Part shown: positions 52,988-62,664 of the stretch, in pieces
How the letters are laid out: every line of letters starts with the position of its first letter
Position numbering within the stretch: position 1 is the stretch's first letter
From: Chryseobacterium gwangjuense
GTDB taxonomy: Bacteria > Bacteroidota > Bacteroidia > Flavobacteriales > Weeksellaceae
DNA: 64,000 nucleotides
Reading direction: 5' to 3'
Assembly (NCBI RefSeq): GCF_021311115.1
Contig: NZ_JAJTNP010000007.1
Location: 1-64,000 of the forward strand
Made by a program: the position numbers and the translations under genes
The notes under the pieces: generated by a model
What the model saw: the letters and a program-made list of their open reading frames with translations, nothing else
Database searches by the model: none
What the model was told of the DNA's origin: nothing

Positions 52988-55582
52988 ATGAATTTAAATC
53001 AATATACAGTAAAATCACAGGAAGCCATCCAAGCAGCGCAACAAGTAGCTATGGAATTTGGCAATCAACAAATAGAACCTCAACATTTACTTGAAGGAAT
53101 TTTTCAAGTAGATGAAAATATATCGCCTTTCTTATTAAAAAAATCAGAAGCTGATGCAACTTTACTAAGAGAGCGTAACCGTGAAAATTTAGAAAAACTT
53201 CCGAAAGTACAAGGAGGTAGTATTTATCTTTCACAATCAGCAAACAAAGTTTTGTTGGATGCACCCAACATCGCAAAAAAAATGGGTGACGAATTTGTAA
53301 CGATTGAACATTTATGGCTTTCGCTTTTAGAAACCAATTCAGAAGTTTCAAAGATGCTGAAAGATATGGGGGTTACAAAAAACCTTTTGGAAGGCGGAAT
53401 TAAAGAATTAAGAAAAGGAAGCAAGGCAACTTCTGCAAGCTCGGAAGAGACTTATCAATCTTTAAATAAATATGCTAAAAACTTCAACGAACTTGCTGCC
53501 GAAGGGAAATTAGATCCTGTAATCGGTCGTGATGAGGAAATCAGAAGAGTTTTGCAAATCCTTTCAAGAAGAACGAAAAACAACCCGATTCTGATTGGTG
53601 AACCGGGAGTTGGTAAAACAGCTATTGCAGAAGGAATTGCTCACCGTATCATTTCCGGAGATATTCCGGAGAATTTAATGGATAAAACTTTGTATTCATT
53701 GGATATGGGTGCTTTGATCGCCGGTGCAAAATATAAAGGTGAATTTGAAGAGCGTTTGAAATCGGTGGTGAATGAAGTGATCAAATCAGACGGACAAATC
53801 ATTCTTTTCATTGATGAAATCCACACGTTGGTGGGAGCCGGAGGTGGAGAAGGCGCCATGGATGCAGCCAATATTTTGAAACCTGCTTTGGCAAGAGGAG
53901 AATTAAGAGCAATTGGTGCTACCACTTTAAATGAATATCAAAAATATTTTGAAAAAGATAAAGCATTAGAAAGACGTTTCCAGAAAGTAATGGTGGAAGA
54001 ACCGGATACTGAATCCGCAATTTCTATTCTTCGTGGAATTAAGGATAAATATGAAGCGCATCATAAGGTAAGAATCAAAGACGAAGCGATCATTGCAGCA
54101 GTAGAAATGTCTCAACGATATATTTCAGACAGATTTTTACCGGATAAAGCAATTGACCTTATTGATGAAGCTTCCGCTAAATTGAGAATGGAAATCAATT
54201 CAAAACCGGAGGAACTGGATGTTTTAGACAGAAGGTTAATGCAGCTGGAAATTGAATTGGCAGCTATCTCAAGAGAAGGCAATCAAACAAAAATTGATCA
54301 TATAAAAGAAGATATTTCAAAAATTTCGGAAGAAAGAAATGAAATTAATGCAAAATGGTTGAAAGAGAAACAAAAATCTGAGGATTTAACCCAGATTAAA
54401 AAAGATATTGAGTCTTTGAAACTGGAAGCTGAAAGAGCTTCAAGAGCAGGAGATTACGCAAAAGTTGCTGAAATTCAGTATGGAAAAATAAAAGAGAAGG
54501 AGGATGCTTTGCAGAAACTGGAACTGGAAATGCAAAACCATCAGAATGAATTGATTAAAGAAGAAGTAACTTCTGAAAACATTTCTGAAGTCATTGCAAA
54601 ATGGACAGGAATTCCTGTTACCAAACTATTACAATCCGAAAGAGAGAAGTTATTACATCTTGAAACCGAGCTCCATCACAGAGTTGTCGGACAAGATGAA
54701 GCCATCCAAGCAGTTGCAGATGCGATCAGAAGAAATAGAGCGGGACTGAGCGACGATAAAAAACCAATCGGATCTTTCTTATTCCTGGGAACAACAGGTG
54801 TCGGAAAAACCGAGCTGGCAAAAGCTTTGGCTGAGTTTTTATTTGATGATGAAAACAATATGACGAGAATCGATATGAGTGAATATCAAGAACGTCATTC
54901 GGTTTCAAGATTGATGGGTGCGCCTCCCGGATATGTTGGATATGATGAAGGCGGACAATTAACGGAAGCTGTGAGAAGAAGACCTTATTCTGTAGTGCTT
55001 TTAGATGAAATTGAAAAAGCACATCCTGATGTTTTCAACACCTTATTACAGGTTTTGGATGACGGTCGTTTGACGGACAACAAAGGCAGAGTGGTGAATT
55101 TTAAAAACTCGATTATCATTATGACTTCGAATTTAGGTTCACACCTGATACAGGAAAATTTTGAGAACATTACAGATGAAAACCAGGATGAGATTGTAGA
55201 TAAAACAAAAGATGAAGTTTTCGATTTATTGAAACAGACATTGCGTCCGGAATTCTTAAACCGAATTGACGAGGTGGTATTATTCCAGCCTTTAAGAAAA
55301 AAAGAAATCGGAAAAATTGTTACGTATCAGTTGAGAGGATTCAATGATATGCTAGCAAAACGAAATATCATTATGACAGCAACACAAGACGCTGTGGATT
55401 ATCTAATGAACAAAGGGTACGATCCGGCTTTCGGTGCAAGACCTTTGAAAAGGGTTATTCAACAGGAAGTTTTAAATAAATTATCCAGAGAGATTCTGGC
55501 AGGAACGGTAAATGACGGCGACAGAATCACTTTAGACTATTTCGAGGAAACAGGTTTGGTTTTCAGACCTACTGAGCAATAA
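52988..55582 (+). CDS. clpB: ATP-dependent chaperone ClpB
   Basis: The hexameric disaggregase that works with DnaK. In 864 residues it has the Clp N domain (about 1-145), first AAA+ module with Walker A GEPGVGKT at 204-211 and FIDEIHTLVGAGG, a coiled-coil middle domain (about 405-525) that distinguishes ClpB from ClpA/C, and the second module with GTTGVGKTELAK and VLLDEIEKAHPDVFN. It is monocistronic with a terminator. No CIRCE-type inverted repeat is seen upstream; a direct repeat at 52731 may be regulatory. Confidence 0.96.
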   Translation: MNLNQYTVKSQEAIQAAQQVAMEFGNQQIEPQHLLEGIFQVDENISPFLLKKSEADATLLRERNRENLEKLPKVQGGSIYLSQSANKVLLDAPNIAKKMGDEFVTIEHLWLSLLETNSEVSKMLKDMGVTKNLLEGGIKELRKGSKATSASSEETYQSLNKYAKNFNELAAEGKLDPVIGRDEEIRRVLQILSRRTKNNPILIGEPGVGKTAIAEGIAHRIISGDIPENLMDKTLYSLDMGALIAGAKYKGEFEERLKSVVNEVIKSDGQIILFIDEIHTLVGAGGGEGAMDAANILKPALARGELRAIGATTLNEYQKYFEKDKALERRFQKVMVEEPDTESAISILRGIKDKYEAHHKVRIKDEAIIAAVEMSQRYISDRFLPDKAIDLIDEASAKLRMEINSKPEELDVLDRRLMQLEIELAAISREGNQTKIDHIKEDISKISEERNEINAKWLKEKQKSEDLTQIKKDIESLKLEAERASRAGDYAKVAEIQYGKIKEKEDALQKLELEMQNHQNELIKEEVTSENISEVIAKWTGIPVTKLLQSEREKLLHLETELHHRVVGQDEAIQAVADAIRRNRAGLSDDKKPIGSFLFLGTTGVGKTELAKALAEFLFDDENNMTRIDMSEYQERHSVSRLMGAPPGYVGYDEGGQLTEAVRRRPYSVVLLDEIEKAHPDVFNTLLQVLDDGRLTDNKGRVVNFKNSIIIMTSNLGSHLIQENFENITDENQDEIVDKTKDEVFDLLKQTLRPEFLNRIDEVVLFQPLRKKEIGKIVTYQLRGFNDMLAKRNIIMTATQDAVDYLMNKGYDPAFGARPLKRVIQQEVLNKLSREILAGTVNDGDRITLDYFEETGLVFRPTEQ

Positions 55583-55610
55583 GTAGTTTTTTTCATATAT
55601 ATTATTTTAA

Positions 55611-55648
55611 AAAAATTTCCGCAGACAAAATCTGCGGAAATTTTATTT
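55611..55648 (+). terminator. terminator of clpB
   Basis: Stem AAAATTTCCGCAGA with TCTGCGGAAATTTT around CAAAA, followed by T-rich sequence on the plus strand. It could also work leftward. Confidence 0.75.
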
Positions 55649-55712
55649 GTAATAAATCCAGCTGTAAAATAAGCAAATTTCATTTTCGCCGACCTTACAA
55701 TCAACAATATTT

Positions 55713-56417
55713 CTATTTTATACTCACTAATTCTACATCAAAAATGATGGTAGCGCCTGCAGGAATTGCTGGTCCAGCACCGTTATCTCCATAAGCCAGC
55801 TCTGAAGGAATGTAAAATCTGTATTTAGATCCTTTGCTCATGAGTTGGATACCTTCTGTCCATCCTTTGATTACCGCGCCTAGATTGATATCCATTGGTG
55901 CGCCTCCATTTTTGTCAGTAGAGTCGAAAACAGTTCCATCCAGAAGCTTTCCAGTATATTTTACTTGTACAACATCCGACGCTTTTGGTTTTGTTTTACC
56001 ATCGCCTTCCTGCAACACTTCATATTGTAAACCTGAAGCTGTGGTTTTTACTTTAGGATTACTTTTATTTTTTGTAAGAAAATCCAGACCTTTTTTCTTA
56101 TTTTCATCTGCTTGTAATCCCGCTGCTGCTTGCTTTTTTTCATGTTGCTTCTGCATAAACTCCTGCATAAAGGCATCCATTTCTTCAGCCGGCATCAACT
56201 TTTCACCTCCATCCATTTCTTCTTTAATAGCCTGAGCCAAAAGATCTGCATCTACTTTGAAGCCTTCTTTTTTCATGTTTTGAGCAATACTTAAACCTAT
56301 ATAATAAGAAGCCTTTTGGTCATCCGTATATTTGCTATCCACCTTAGTCTCATCTTTCTTAGCACATGAAATACTAAATACTGCTATGCAAAATAATGCA
56401 ATAGTCTGTCTTTTCAT
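55713..56417 (-). CDS. FKBP-type peptidyl-prolyl isomerase, lipoprotein
   Basis: From ATG 56417 it has 234 residues: a lipoprotein signal with acylated C18 (VFSISC), a helical dimerisation domain (about 27-125, SYYIGLSIAQNMKKEG) and a C-terminal FKBP domain (VKYTGKLLDGTVFDST, FYIPSELAYG, PAGATIIFDVELV). It is a close paralogue of the soluble periplasmic protein encoded at 24782. The frame extends to 56468, but that would spoil the lipoprotein signal. TAGATTTG at 56464-56457 is a candidate -7 element. Confidence 0.92.
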   Translation of the reverse strand: MKRQTIALFCIAVFSISCAKKDETKVDSKYTDDQKASYYIGLSIAQNMKKEGFKVDADLLAQAIKEEMDGGEKLMPAEEMDAFMQEFMQKQHEKKQAAAGLQADENKKKGLDFLTKNKSNPKVKTTASGLQYEVLQEGDGKTKPKASDVVQVKYTGKLLDGTVFDSTDKNGGAPMDINLGAVIKGWTEGIQLMSKGSKYRFYIPSELAYGDNGAGPAIPAGATIIFDVELVSIK

Positions 56418-56785
56418 TTTATAATTTTTTATGTTTAACCGATTAAATAATCGCTGCAAATCTATCATTAATTATAGAGTTTTTCCTCGTATAAATTTTT
56501 CAAATTGTCATGTAGGTTGTAATTCGTTGAAAATCCATCATCCATATTTTATTTTTTATTTTTTCTGACATCAAATTTTAGAAATTTTGTAAATATATAT
56601 TTGCAATAAGTGCTGTAGATCTGATCTGCGGCACTTATTTTTCATATATTCGTGATAATGCCACACAATCCGTAAATACACGGTAAAATAAACAGTATAA
56701 TTCCTGCTTTATCCATGCCTCTTCTAATACATTTTTTTACGAAATTTGCATAATAACTGAGGAGTATATTATAAACAACTAAGCT
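56418..56785. other. gene-free spacer between divergent genes
   Basis: Apart from the FKBP -7 element and the promoter-terminator motif at 56596-56643, I see only AT-rich sequence. Confidence 0.45.
56596..56643 (+). ncRNA. promoter element followed at once by a terminator
   Basis: TATATTTG at 56596-56603 is a perfect -7 element. It is directly followed by a hairpin AATAAGTGC (56605-56613) with GCACTTATT (56631-56639), containing an inner AGAT/ATCT stem, and a short T run. No gene lies between. It could yield a transcript of only about 35 nt, act as a roadblock, or be a terminator alone. The -33 element is poor. Confidence 0.3.
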
Positions 56786-57250
56786 ATGAATACAGAATCA
56801 AACAATTCAGCACAAATGTCAAACGATCTTATCAGACAAATGATAGAGAACTACCGACAAAATCATCTGAACGCAATTAATAGCACTTTAGGTATTGATG
56901 ATGCTCATTCCATTTGGTTTGATCTTCCAAAATTGAAAAATTTCATTGCTACCATTGAAGAAGAAGCTAAAAGAGTAAATCCTGACTGTTCAGAAAGAGA
57001 TTTAGGAATCAGATTCTATTATGCATCTTATCCTAGCAACGCAGACTGGAATATTATGGAATCCCATCCTGTTCCGATGGAATACGCAGGGAAACACACG
57101 CTGGTAATGGTACCAACCTCAAAAGGGCCAAATGAAAATGGTGAAATTTGCGATTATGACTTTAACGCAGTCAGCACCGACGGAACATGTCTTGGAGAGA
57201 ATAATGGAACACTTATTCCACCATCACTATCTTTTGGAGAATCTTTTTAA
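56786..57250 (+). CDS. hypothetical soluble protein
   Basis: A 154-residue protein without signal peptide or membrane segment. The N-terminal 60 residues are helical (DLIRQMIENYRQNHL), the rest mixed, with two cysteines in VNPDCSERDLGIRF and GEICDYDFNAVS. I recognise no family. It lies 25 bases ahead of the membrane protein gene that leads into a two-component system, so it may share the transcript. Confidence 0.6.
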   Translation: MNTESNNSAQMSNDLIRQMIENYRQNHLNAINSTLGIDDAHSIWFDLPKLKNFIATIEEEAKRVNPDCSERDLGIRFYYASYPSNADWNIMESHPVPMEYAGKHTLVMVPTSKGPNENGEICDYDFNAVSTDGTCLGENNGTLIPPSLSFGESF

Positions 57251-57275
57251 TTATAATTCAACTCACTAACACAAT

Positions 57276-57923
57276 ATGACGGAATTTCAGGAATTTGCAC
57301 AAAGTAGCATGGTTTGGGCTGAAGGATTTGCAGCTCTCATTGCTCTTTTCCATTACAATCGTTTAAAAGAACAATATTGGAAATTTTTTGTGTTCTACCT
57401 GATTTTCATTTTTCTAGGAGAGGCATATGGCAAATGGGGCAACTTTACCCATTTTACCAAAGCACAGTATTTTAACTATTTCATGATGCCAGTACAGTTT
57501 ATATTTTTTTACTGGCTGTATGCAGCAAAGTCTTTAGGAAAGCCTAAACTATTTTGGATATTATCTATTTTATATTTACTTTCATTCATTCCCAATGAAT
57601 TATATTTTTCGAGAGGTAAAATAGTATTTGCATTCAACTATACACTCGGCTGTTTCATGTTGATGCTTTTGGTAATTATGGAGTATTATAAACAAATTAC
57701 CTCACAGGACATTCTCAATTTTAATAAAAACAAAATGTTTTATATTAATCTTGGAATTACTTTATCCTATATAGGAACACTACCTTTTATGGCACTGATG
57801 TCCTTATTGGTAAAATATCAAGAAATTTGGAATATTTATTTTAGTTATTTTCTGGTGTCGGGCGTTATTACGTATATTTTATTTGCAAGTTCATTTATAT
57901 GGGGAAAACAGAATTATTCTTAA
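57276..57923 (+). CDS. membrane protein upstream of a histidine kinase
   Basis: A 215-residue protein with about six hydrophobic helices, including FFVFYLIFIFLGEAYGKWG, FIFFYWLYAAKSLG and a final SGVITYILFASSFIWG. I do not recognise a named family; such proteins often precede short-sensor kinases in Bacteroidota. Its last 25 bases overlap the kinase gene, so translation is coupled and it may be the missing sensor. Confidence 0.65.
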   Translation: MTEFQEFAQSSMVWAEGFAALIALFHYNRLKEQYWKFFVFYLIFIFLGEAYGKWGNFTHFTKAQYFNYFMMPVQFIFFYWLYAAKSLGKPKLFWILSILYLLSFIPNELYFSRGKIVFAFNYTLGCFMLMLLVIMEYYKQITSQDILNFNKNKMFYINLGITLSYIGTLPFMALMSLLVKYQEIWNIYFSYFLVSGVITYILFASSFIWGKQNYS

Positions 57924-58684
57924 CGATTATCTTATTTAATCTATTCTTTGTATTCTTTGTTGTAGCCATAATGATCTACATTAGAAAATACCAACAGAGA
58001 AAAAAGGAATATTTAAATGAGATCGAAATCAATAACGAAATTCATCAGAAAGAATTGCTTGCTACTCAGCTAGAAATTCAGCAAGCAACCATGCATCAAA
58101 TCGGGAGAGAACTGCACGACAATATAGGACAAAAGCTTACTTTGGTAAGTCTCTACACCCAACAAATGTTGTATGAAAATAAAGTTCCGGAAGCCAGTGA
58201 AAGAATTGAGCAGGTTTCAAATATCATCAATCAGTCGTTACAGGATCTTCGAAGTCTTTCAAAAACACTAACGGATGACAACATTAATAAAAAAGAAATT
58301 GTAACACTCATACAGGAAGAAGTAGACAATACGAACTCATTTAAAAAATGTACTATACTTTTTGAGCATAACTTCGAACGATTAGACCTAAGTTTTGTGC
58401 ACAAAAATGTGCTTTTAAGAATTACTCAGGAATTTATTCAGAATAGTATAAAACATTCTCAATGCAAGAATATTTATATCCGGTTAGATACCTCTGAAGA
58501 TTTTCTTTGGGAGCTCGAGATTAACGATGATGGAATAGGTTTTGATATTTCAAAAACCCAGAACAACGGAATTGGTCTTACCAATATGAAGAACAGAGCG
58601 AAAATCATTAATGCTGATTTCACTATGGAAAGTGAGAAAAACAAAGGAACACGAGTCAAAATAATTTTAAAAAGACAGCCATGA
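57899..58684 (+). CDS. sensor histidine kinase, NarX/DesK-type (HisKA_3)
   Basis: A 261-residue kinase. A single N-terminal membrane helix (about 6-28) leads into a coiled coil, the H box with phospho-acceptor H73 in GRELHDNIGQKL, and an ATPase domain with NSIKHS, NDDGIGFD and GIGLTNM. There is no periplasmic sensor domain. The response regulator gene overlaps its end by 4 bases, so they form a pair. Confidence 0.9.
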   Translation: MGKTELFLTIILFNLFFVFFVVAIMIYIRKYQQRKKEYLNEIEINNEIHQKELLATQLEIQQATMHQIGRELHDNIGQKLTLVSLYTQQMLYENKVPEASERIEQVSNIINQSLQDLRSLSKTLTDDNINKKEIVTLIQEEVDNTNSFKKCTILFEHNFERLDLSFVHKNVLLRITQEFIQNSIKHSQCKNIYIRLDTSEDFLWELEINDDGIGFDISKTQNNGIGLTNMKNRAKIINADFTMESEKNKGTRVKIILKRQP

Positions 58685-59325
58685 AAAAGACAATAGTAAT
58701 TGTAGATGATCACGTCCTTATTGCAAAAGCTTTGGAAGGAATTATTGATAATTTTAGTGACTTCGAAGTTATTTATGTTGCAGAAAATGGGAAAGATCTT
58801 ATTCAAAAGTTTGAAGATAAAAAACCGATTCCAGACATTATACTTTTAGACATCAGTATGCCTATTATGGATGGCTTTGAAACGGTATTATGGCTTCAGG
58901 AAAATCATCCTGACATCAAAGTAATGGCTCTCAGCATGCAGGGGGATGATAAAAGCGTGATAAAAATGGTTAAAAACGGAGCAAAAGGCTACCTGCTAAA
59001 AAACACTCATCCAAAAGACCTGGAAGATGCCTTAACCAGACTTAATAAGGACGGCTATTTTTATCCGGAATGGGCTTCAAAAATCATTCTTTCCAATCTA
59101 AATAATCCTCATGGTTCAGAGGGCAATATAAAAATTTCTGATCGGGAAAAAGAATTTTTAAAATATACTGTGACAGAACTCAGCTACAAAGAAATTGCAG
59201 AAAAAATGTTCTGCAGTCCAAGAACCGTGGAAAGCTACCGTGATCAGCTCTGCGAAAAACTAGAACTAAAAACGCGCGTTGGATTAGCTATCTATGCCAT
59301 TAAAAATGGTTTTGCAGAATCTTAA
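58681..59325 (+). CDS. LuxR/NarL-family response regulator
   Basis: A 214-residue regulator with an N-terminal receiver (D10-D11... in IVDDH, phospho-acceptor D57 in DIILLDISMP, lysine in YLLKN) and a C-terminal LuxR-type helix-turn-helix (ISDREKEFLKYT, SYKEIAEKMFCSPRTVESYR). It is the partner of the upstream kinase. Targets are unknown; an M43 metalloprotease gene follows 247 bases downstream. Confidence 0.92.
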   Translation: MKKTIVIVDDHVLIAKALEGIIDNFSDFEVIYVAENGKDLIQKFEDKKPIPDIILLDISMPIMDGFETVLWLQENHPDIKVMALSMQGDDKSVIKMVKNGAKGYLLKNTHPKDLEDALTRLNKDGYFYPEWASKIILSNLNNPHGSEGNIKISDREKEFLKYTVTELSYKEIAEKMFCSPRTVESYRDQLCEKLELKTRVGLAIYAIKNGFAES

Positions 59326-59367
59326 TTAAGACCCATAAACACATTCAATTATATATTTAACTCAAGG

Positions 59368-59401
59368 AAGCCTTTCTCTATTTTTAGAGGAAGGTTTTTT
59401 T
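59368..59401 (+). terminator. terminator after the two-component system
   Basis: Stem CCTTTCTCTA with TAGAGGAAGG (one mismatch) around TTTT, followed by seven T. Confidence 0.7.
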
Positions 59402-59572
59402 AATGTTTATTTCGCAAATTTAAAAAACCATAAAACCAACAGAAATACAAAATTAATAAAAATAACATAATTTTAAATCACAATAATTAAAAAACCAACA
59501 CCATATATTTAAAATTATTATTGCATATCAATTTCAAATATTCTAAATTCACTTAAACAAATTTTAAAGATA

Positions 59573-60580
59573 ATGGTTATGAAAAAATTATTATTGAGTA
59601 TCCTAGTTTTAGGATCTATATCATCTTGTAATAGTGATAATATTACCAATCAATCTGAAGATTTATCCAATGGCACAGAATCTTCTAATTTAGTAAAAAG
59701 AGGCTGTCCATCGGAAGAAATAAGACAGGAAGCTTTAAAAAACAGCCCTGAGCTAAGACAGAAATTTGCGACTTTGGAAGCCAATACAGAAAAATTTGCT
59801 AATGATTTAAAATTAGGAAAAGTACTTGCTGACGGAACAGTAGAAATTCCTGTCGTTGTAAATGTACTCTATAATACCACAGCAGAAAATGTTTCAGATG
59901 CAAGAATTGCAGAGCAAATTGCAGTACTGAATTCAGATTATACAGCTACAAATAGTGATATTAATAAAATTCCTACTGAGTTTCAGACAGTAAGTTCCGG
60001 TGATACTAAAGTTAAATTCAGATTAGTAAATACCATCAGAAAAAAAACCAACACTAAAAGCTGGAGAACCAATGACGCTATGAAAAAAGCTTCTACGGGA
60101 GGAATTGACGCAACAAATCCTACCAATTATCTTAATATGTGGGTGGTAGGTAAAATGACCAGCCAGGGAAGTACTATTTTAGGATATGCAACCTTCCCGG
60201 AATCTGCCGGTTTATGGAATGACGGTGTAGTGATTGCTGCCCCTTTCTTTGGAAAAACAGGTGCTTCTTCTCCTTTTAATCTAGGCAGAACAGCAACTCA
60301 TGAAGTAGGACATTACCTGAACTTAAGACATATTTGGGGAGATGCGAATTGTGGAAATGATTTGGTAGCAGACACTCCTACACAAACAACGGCTAATTAT
60401 GGAAAACCAACCTACCCTCTTTATAACACCTGCACAGGTGTAAAAAGATCTGTAATGTTCATGAACTATATGGATTATGTAGATGATGCTGCCATGTTTA
60501 TGTTCTCAGGAGGACAGAAAACAAGAATGCAATCTGTAGTTGCTTCATCCGGTGCGAGAGCTGGATTAAGAGTATATTAA
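59573..60580 (+). CDS. M43 (pappalysin-like) zinc metalloprotease, lipoprotein
   Basis: A 335-residue secreted metzincin. The lipoprotein signal has its acylated cysteine at C19 (GSISSC), a propeptide-like region follows, and the catalytic domain has HEVGHYLNLRH (zinc ligands H243, H247, H253; catalytic E244) and a Met-turn in FMNYMDY. Paired cysteines (GDANC, YNTC) are as in cytophagalysin-type M43B enzymes. There is no T9SS C-terminal domain. ATG 59579 is an alternative start two codons in. Confidence 0.88.
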   Translation: MVMKKLLLSILVLGSISSCNSDNITNQSEDLSNGTESSNLVKRGCPSEEIRQEALKNSPELRQKFATLEANTEKFANDLKLGKVLADGTVEIPVVVNVLYNTTAENVSDARIAEQIAVLNSDYTATNSDINKIPTEFQTVSSGDTKVKFRLVNTIRKKTNTKSWRTNDAMKKASTGGIDATNPTNYLNMWVVGKMTSQGSTILGYATFPESAGLWNDGVVIAAPFFGKTGASSPFNLGRTATHEVGHYLNLRHIWGDANCGNDLVADTPTQTTANYGKPTYPLYNTCTGVKRSVMFMNYMDYVDDAAMFMFSGGQKTRMQSVVASSGARAGLRVY

Positions 60581-60596
60581 AATTAACCTTGATACT

Positions 60597-60637
60597 AAAA
60601 AATAAGCCTGAGAAAATTCTCAGGCTTATTTTTTATA
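60597..60637. terminator. bidirectional terminator
   Basis: Stem AAAAAATAAGCCTGAG with CTCAGGCTTATTTTTT around AAAATT. It serves both the plus-strand metalloprotease gene and the minus-strand M1-like gene, whose stop codon lies inside the stem. Confidence 0.85.
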
Positions 60638-62498
60638 GGTTTTTCGAATTATTTTCCGGGGTATAGTCCATAAAAAGACCCCCATCCAAATATATCGATT
60701 TTACTTTTTTCTTGGTAGGGATTGTAAGAACCGTCTTTGTCTGATCTTTTTCCCAAACGGAGGGCGAAAAGTGAATAGCTTCTGTTGCTCCATCCTCATA
60801 ATTAATTTTTGCATCAAAAGGAATGGCAAAACCACCTACATTAGCAATACTAATGGAAAGCAGATTATTTTGCTGGGCCGTAGCATCTATTTTTAAATCA
60901 ATATAGTTATTGGTATAGAACCAATTATTAAAAAACCAGTTTAAATTCTTACCAGAAGCCGTATTCATTGAATTAAAATAATCCCATGGAATCGGATGTT
61001 TTCCATTCCAGTTATCCATATAATGGTGAAGTGCTTTTTTAAACAGCTCATCTCCTAAATAATCTTTTAAGGCTAAATAAGATAAAGAAGATTTTACATA
61101 AGAATTATTTCCATAACCTGCTCCACTTACCTGAGTACTCATGGTAATAATAGGCTGATCCTGTTCTGAAGAAGGATCATTAATCCATCTTTTTACCCGG
61201 AAATTTTTATAGAATTCTTTTGCCGCTGTTTCTCCGTTCTCATCGATTCCAATCAGATATTCCAAAGTGGTTGCCCAACCTTCATCCATAAAAGCATAAC
61301 GCGTTTCGTTAATTCCCATATAAAAAGGGAAATAAGTATGTGCAATTTCGTGATCTGCCGTTAATCTTGCATCCTGAAGATCATCCGGAATACTTGTATC
61401 ATTAATCATCATAGGATATTCCATATCGGCGTATCCCTGAATGGCTGTCATCACATTATATGGATATTCAACTCCCGGCCAGTTTTTTGAAAACCAATCC
61501 AGATTATACCCCATCCAATCTACATAATGCTCAAAGTCTTTTGCTCCGGTTTTATACCCGGCCTGAACACTTACTCTTTTTGTTTTCAATTGTACACTTG
61601 CTGCATCCCAAACATAATGTTTACTTAAGGCAAAACAAAAATCCGTGATATGATTGGCTTTAAACTTCCACACATTCCATTTGTTTTGTTTAGTGGCTTT
61701 CCCGGACCTCATTTCCTGTTCCGTAGCAATATTTACTACCTTATCACTTTTTAAAGAAGCTTTGTATCTTTTCAGATATTCAGGCTGAAGAACGGCTTCA
61801 GGATTTAAAAAATCTCCGGTTGCCCATACCACATAGTTTTTAGGTGCAGTGATCGCAAAAGAATAATCATTAAAATCATTATAAAACTCCTGTCTGTCTG
61901 AGTGCGGAAGCATATCCCAACCATTGTAATTATCATATACTGAAATTCTAGGGAAAGAATAAGCTACATAAAACGTTTCAGGATCAATTTGCCCTTCTCT
62001 TCCACTCTGAACAGAAAGGGGATATTCCCACTCTATTTTAATTTCAGCTTTCGACTTAGATTTTAAAACAGAATTCAGTTTTACTTTTTCTACCGTTCCC
62101 CAGTCATCACTATTGATCTCATATTTTTCACCATCTACAATAAATGATTTAATTTCTAAACCTGATGATAAAAAATCTTTAGAAACAAATCCTGATCTTG
62201 GCGATTGAGGTTTATGTAAATTATTCACAAATCGTATTGCCAACTCAACCAAATCATTCGGACTATTATTACTGTAAATAATAGTTTCTTTTCCGGAAAC
62301 TGTTTTTGTTCCGGCATCTACTTTTACCTCAACATTATAAATTCCTTTATTCTGCCAATAGTTTTTTCCTGGTGCTCCCGATACACTTCTGGTTCCGTTT
62401 TCATATGCCTTCTTTATATTTCTTGGCATATAGAGCTCCTGAGCGGAGATCTGTTGCAATGAAATGATCATTAGTAAGCCGGAAAGAAATCTCTTCAT
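60633..62498 (-). CDS. M1 family metallopeptidase, exported
   Basis: A gluzincin of 621 residues from ATG 62498, with signal peptide (MKRFLSGLLMIISLQQISAQ). The active site is HEIAH with the third ligand glutamate about 18 residues on in FMDEGWAT; the upstream YADMEYPM corresponds to the GxMEN-type loop of M1 aminopeptidases, here altered. It probably trims peptides in the periplasm or at the surface. The frame extends to 62561, but that would put 21 residues before the signal peptide. TAATTTTG at 62526-62519 is a candidate -7 element. Confidence 0.85.
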   Translation of the reverse strand: MKRFLSGLLMIISLQQISAQELYMPRNIKKAYENGTRSVSGAPGKNYWQNKGIYNVEVKVDAGTKTVSGKETIIYSNNSPNDLVELAIRFVNNLHKPQSPRSGFVSKDFLSSGLEIKSFIVDGEKYEINSDDWGTVEKVKLNSVLKSKSKAEIKIEWEYPLSVQSGREGQIDPETFYVAYSFPRISVYDNYNGWDMLPHSDRQEFYNDFNDYSFAITAPKNYVVWATGDFLNPEAVLQPEYLKRYKASLKSDKVVNIATEQEMRSGKATKQNKWNVWKFKANHITDFCFALSKHYVWDAASVQLKTKRVSVQAGYKTGAKDFEHYVDWMGYNLDWFSKNWPGVEYPYNVMTAIQGYADMEYPMMINDTSIPDDLQDARLTADHEIAHTYFPFYMGINETRYAFMDEGWATTLEYLIGIDENGETAAKEFYKNFRVKRWINDPSSEQDQPIITMSTQVSGAGYGNNSYVKSSLSYLALKDYLGDELFKKALHHYMDNWNGKHPIPWDYFNSMNTASGKNLNWFFNNWFYTNNYIDLKIDATAQQNNLLSISIANVGGFAIPFDAKINYEDGATEAIHFSPSVWEKDQTKTVLTIPTKKKVKSIYLDGGLFMDYTPENNSKNL

Positions 62499-62603
62499 AT
62501 CTCTTATTTTAGATACATCAAAATTATGAAAAATGTAATAGACAAAAGCAGGTTCTTTCATCGCAAAATTTAGATTTGGGGTTGTTTTTACAGTTTACAG
62601 TTC

Positions 62604-62637
62604 AAAAAAATCCAACTCTGATACGAAATTGGATTTT
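62604..62637 (-). terminator. terminator after the endonuclease/phosphatase family gene
   Basis: Stem AAAATCCAA (62607-62615) with TTGGATTTT (62629-62637), followed on the minus strand by a T run. Confidence 0.7.
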
Positions 62638-62664
62638 AAGTTAATTTCCCTGTTAATCTTTAAT

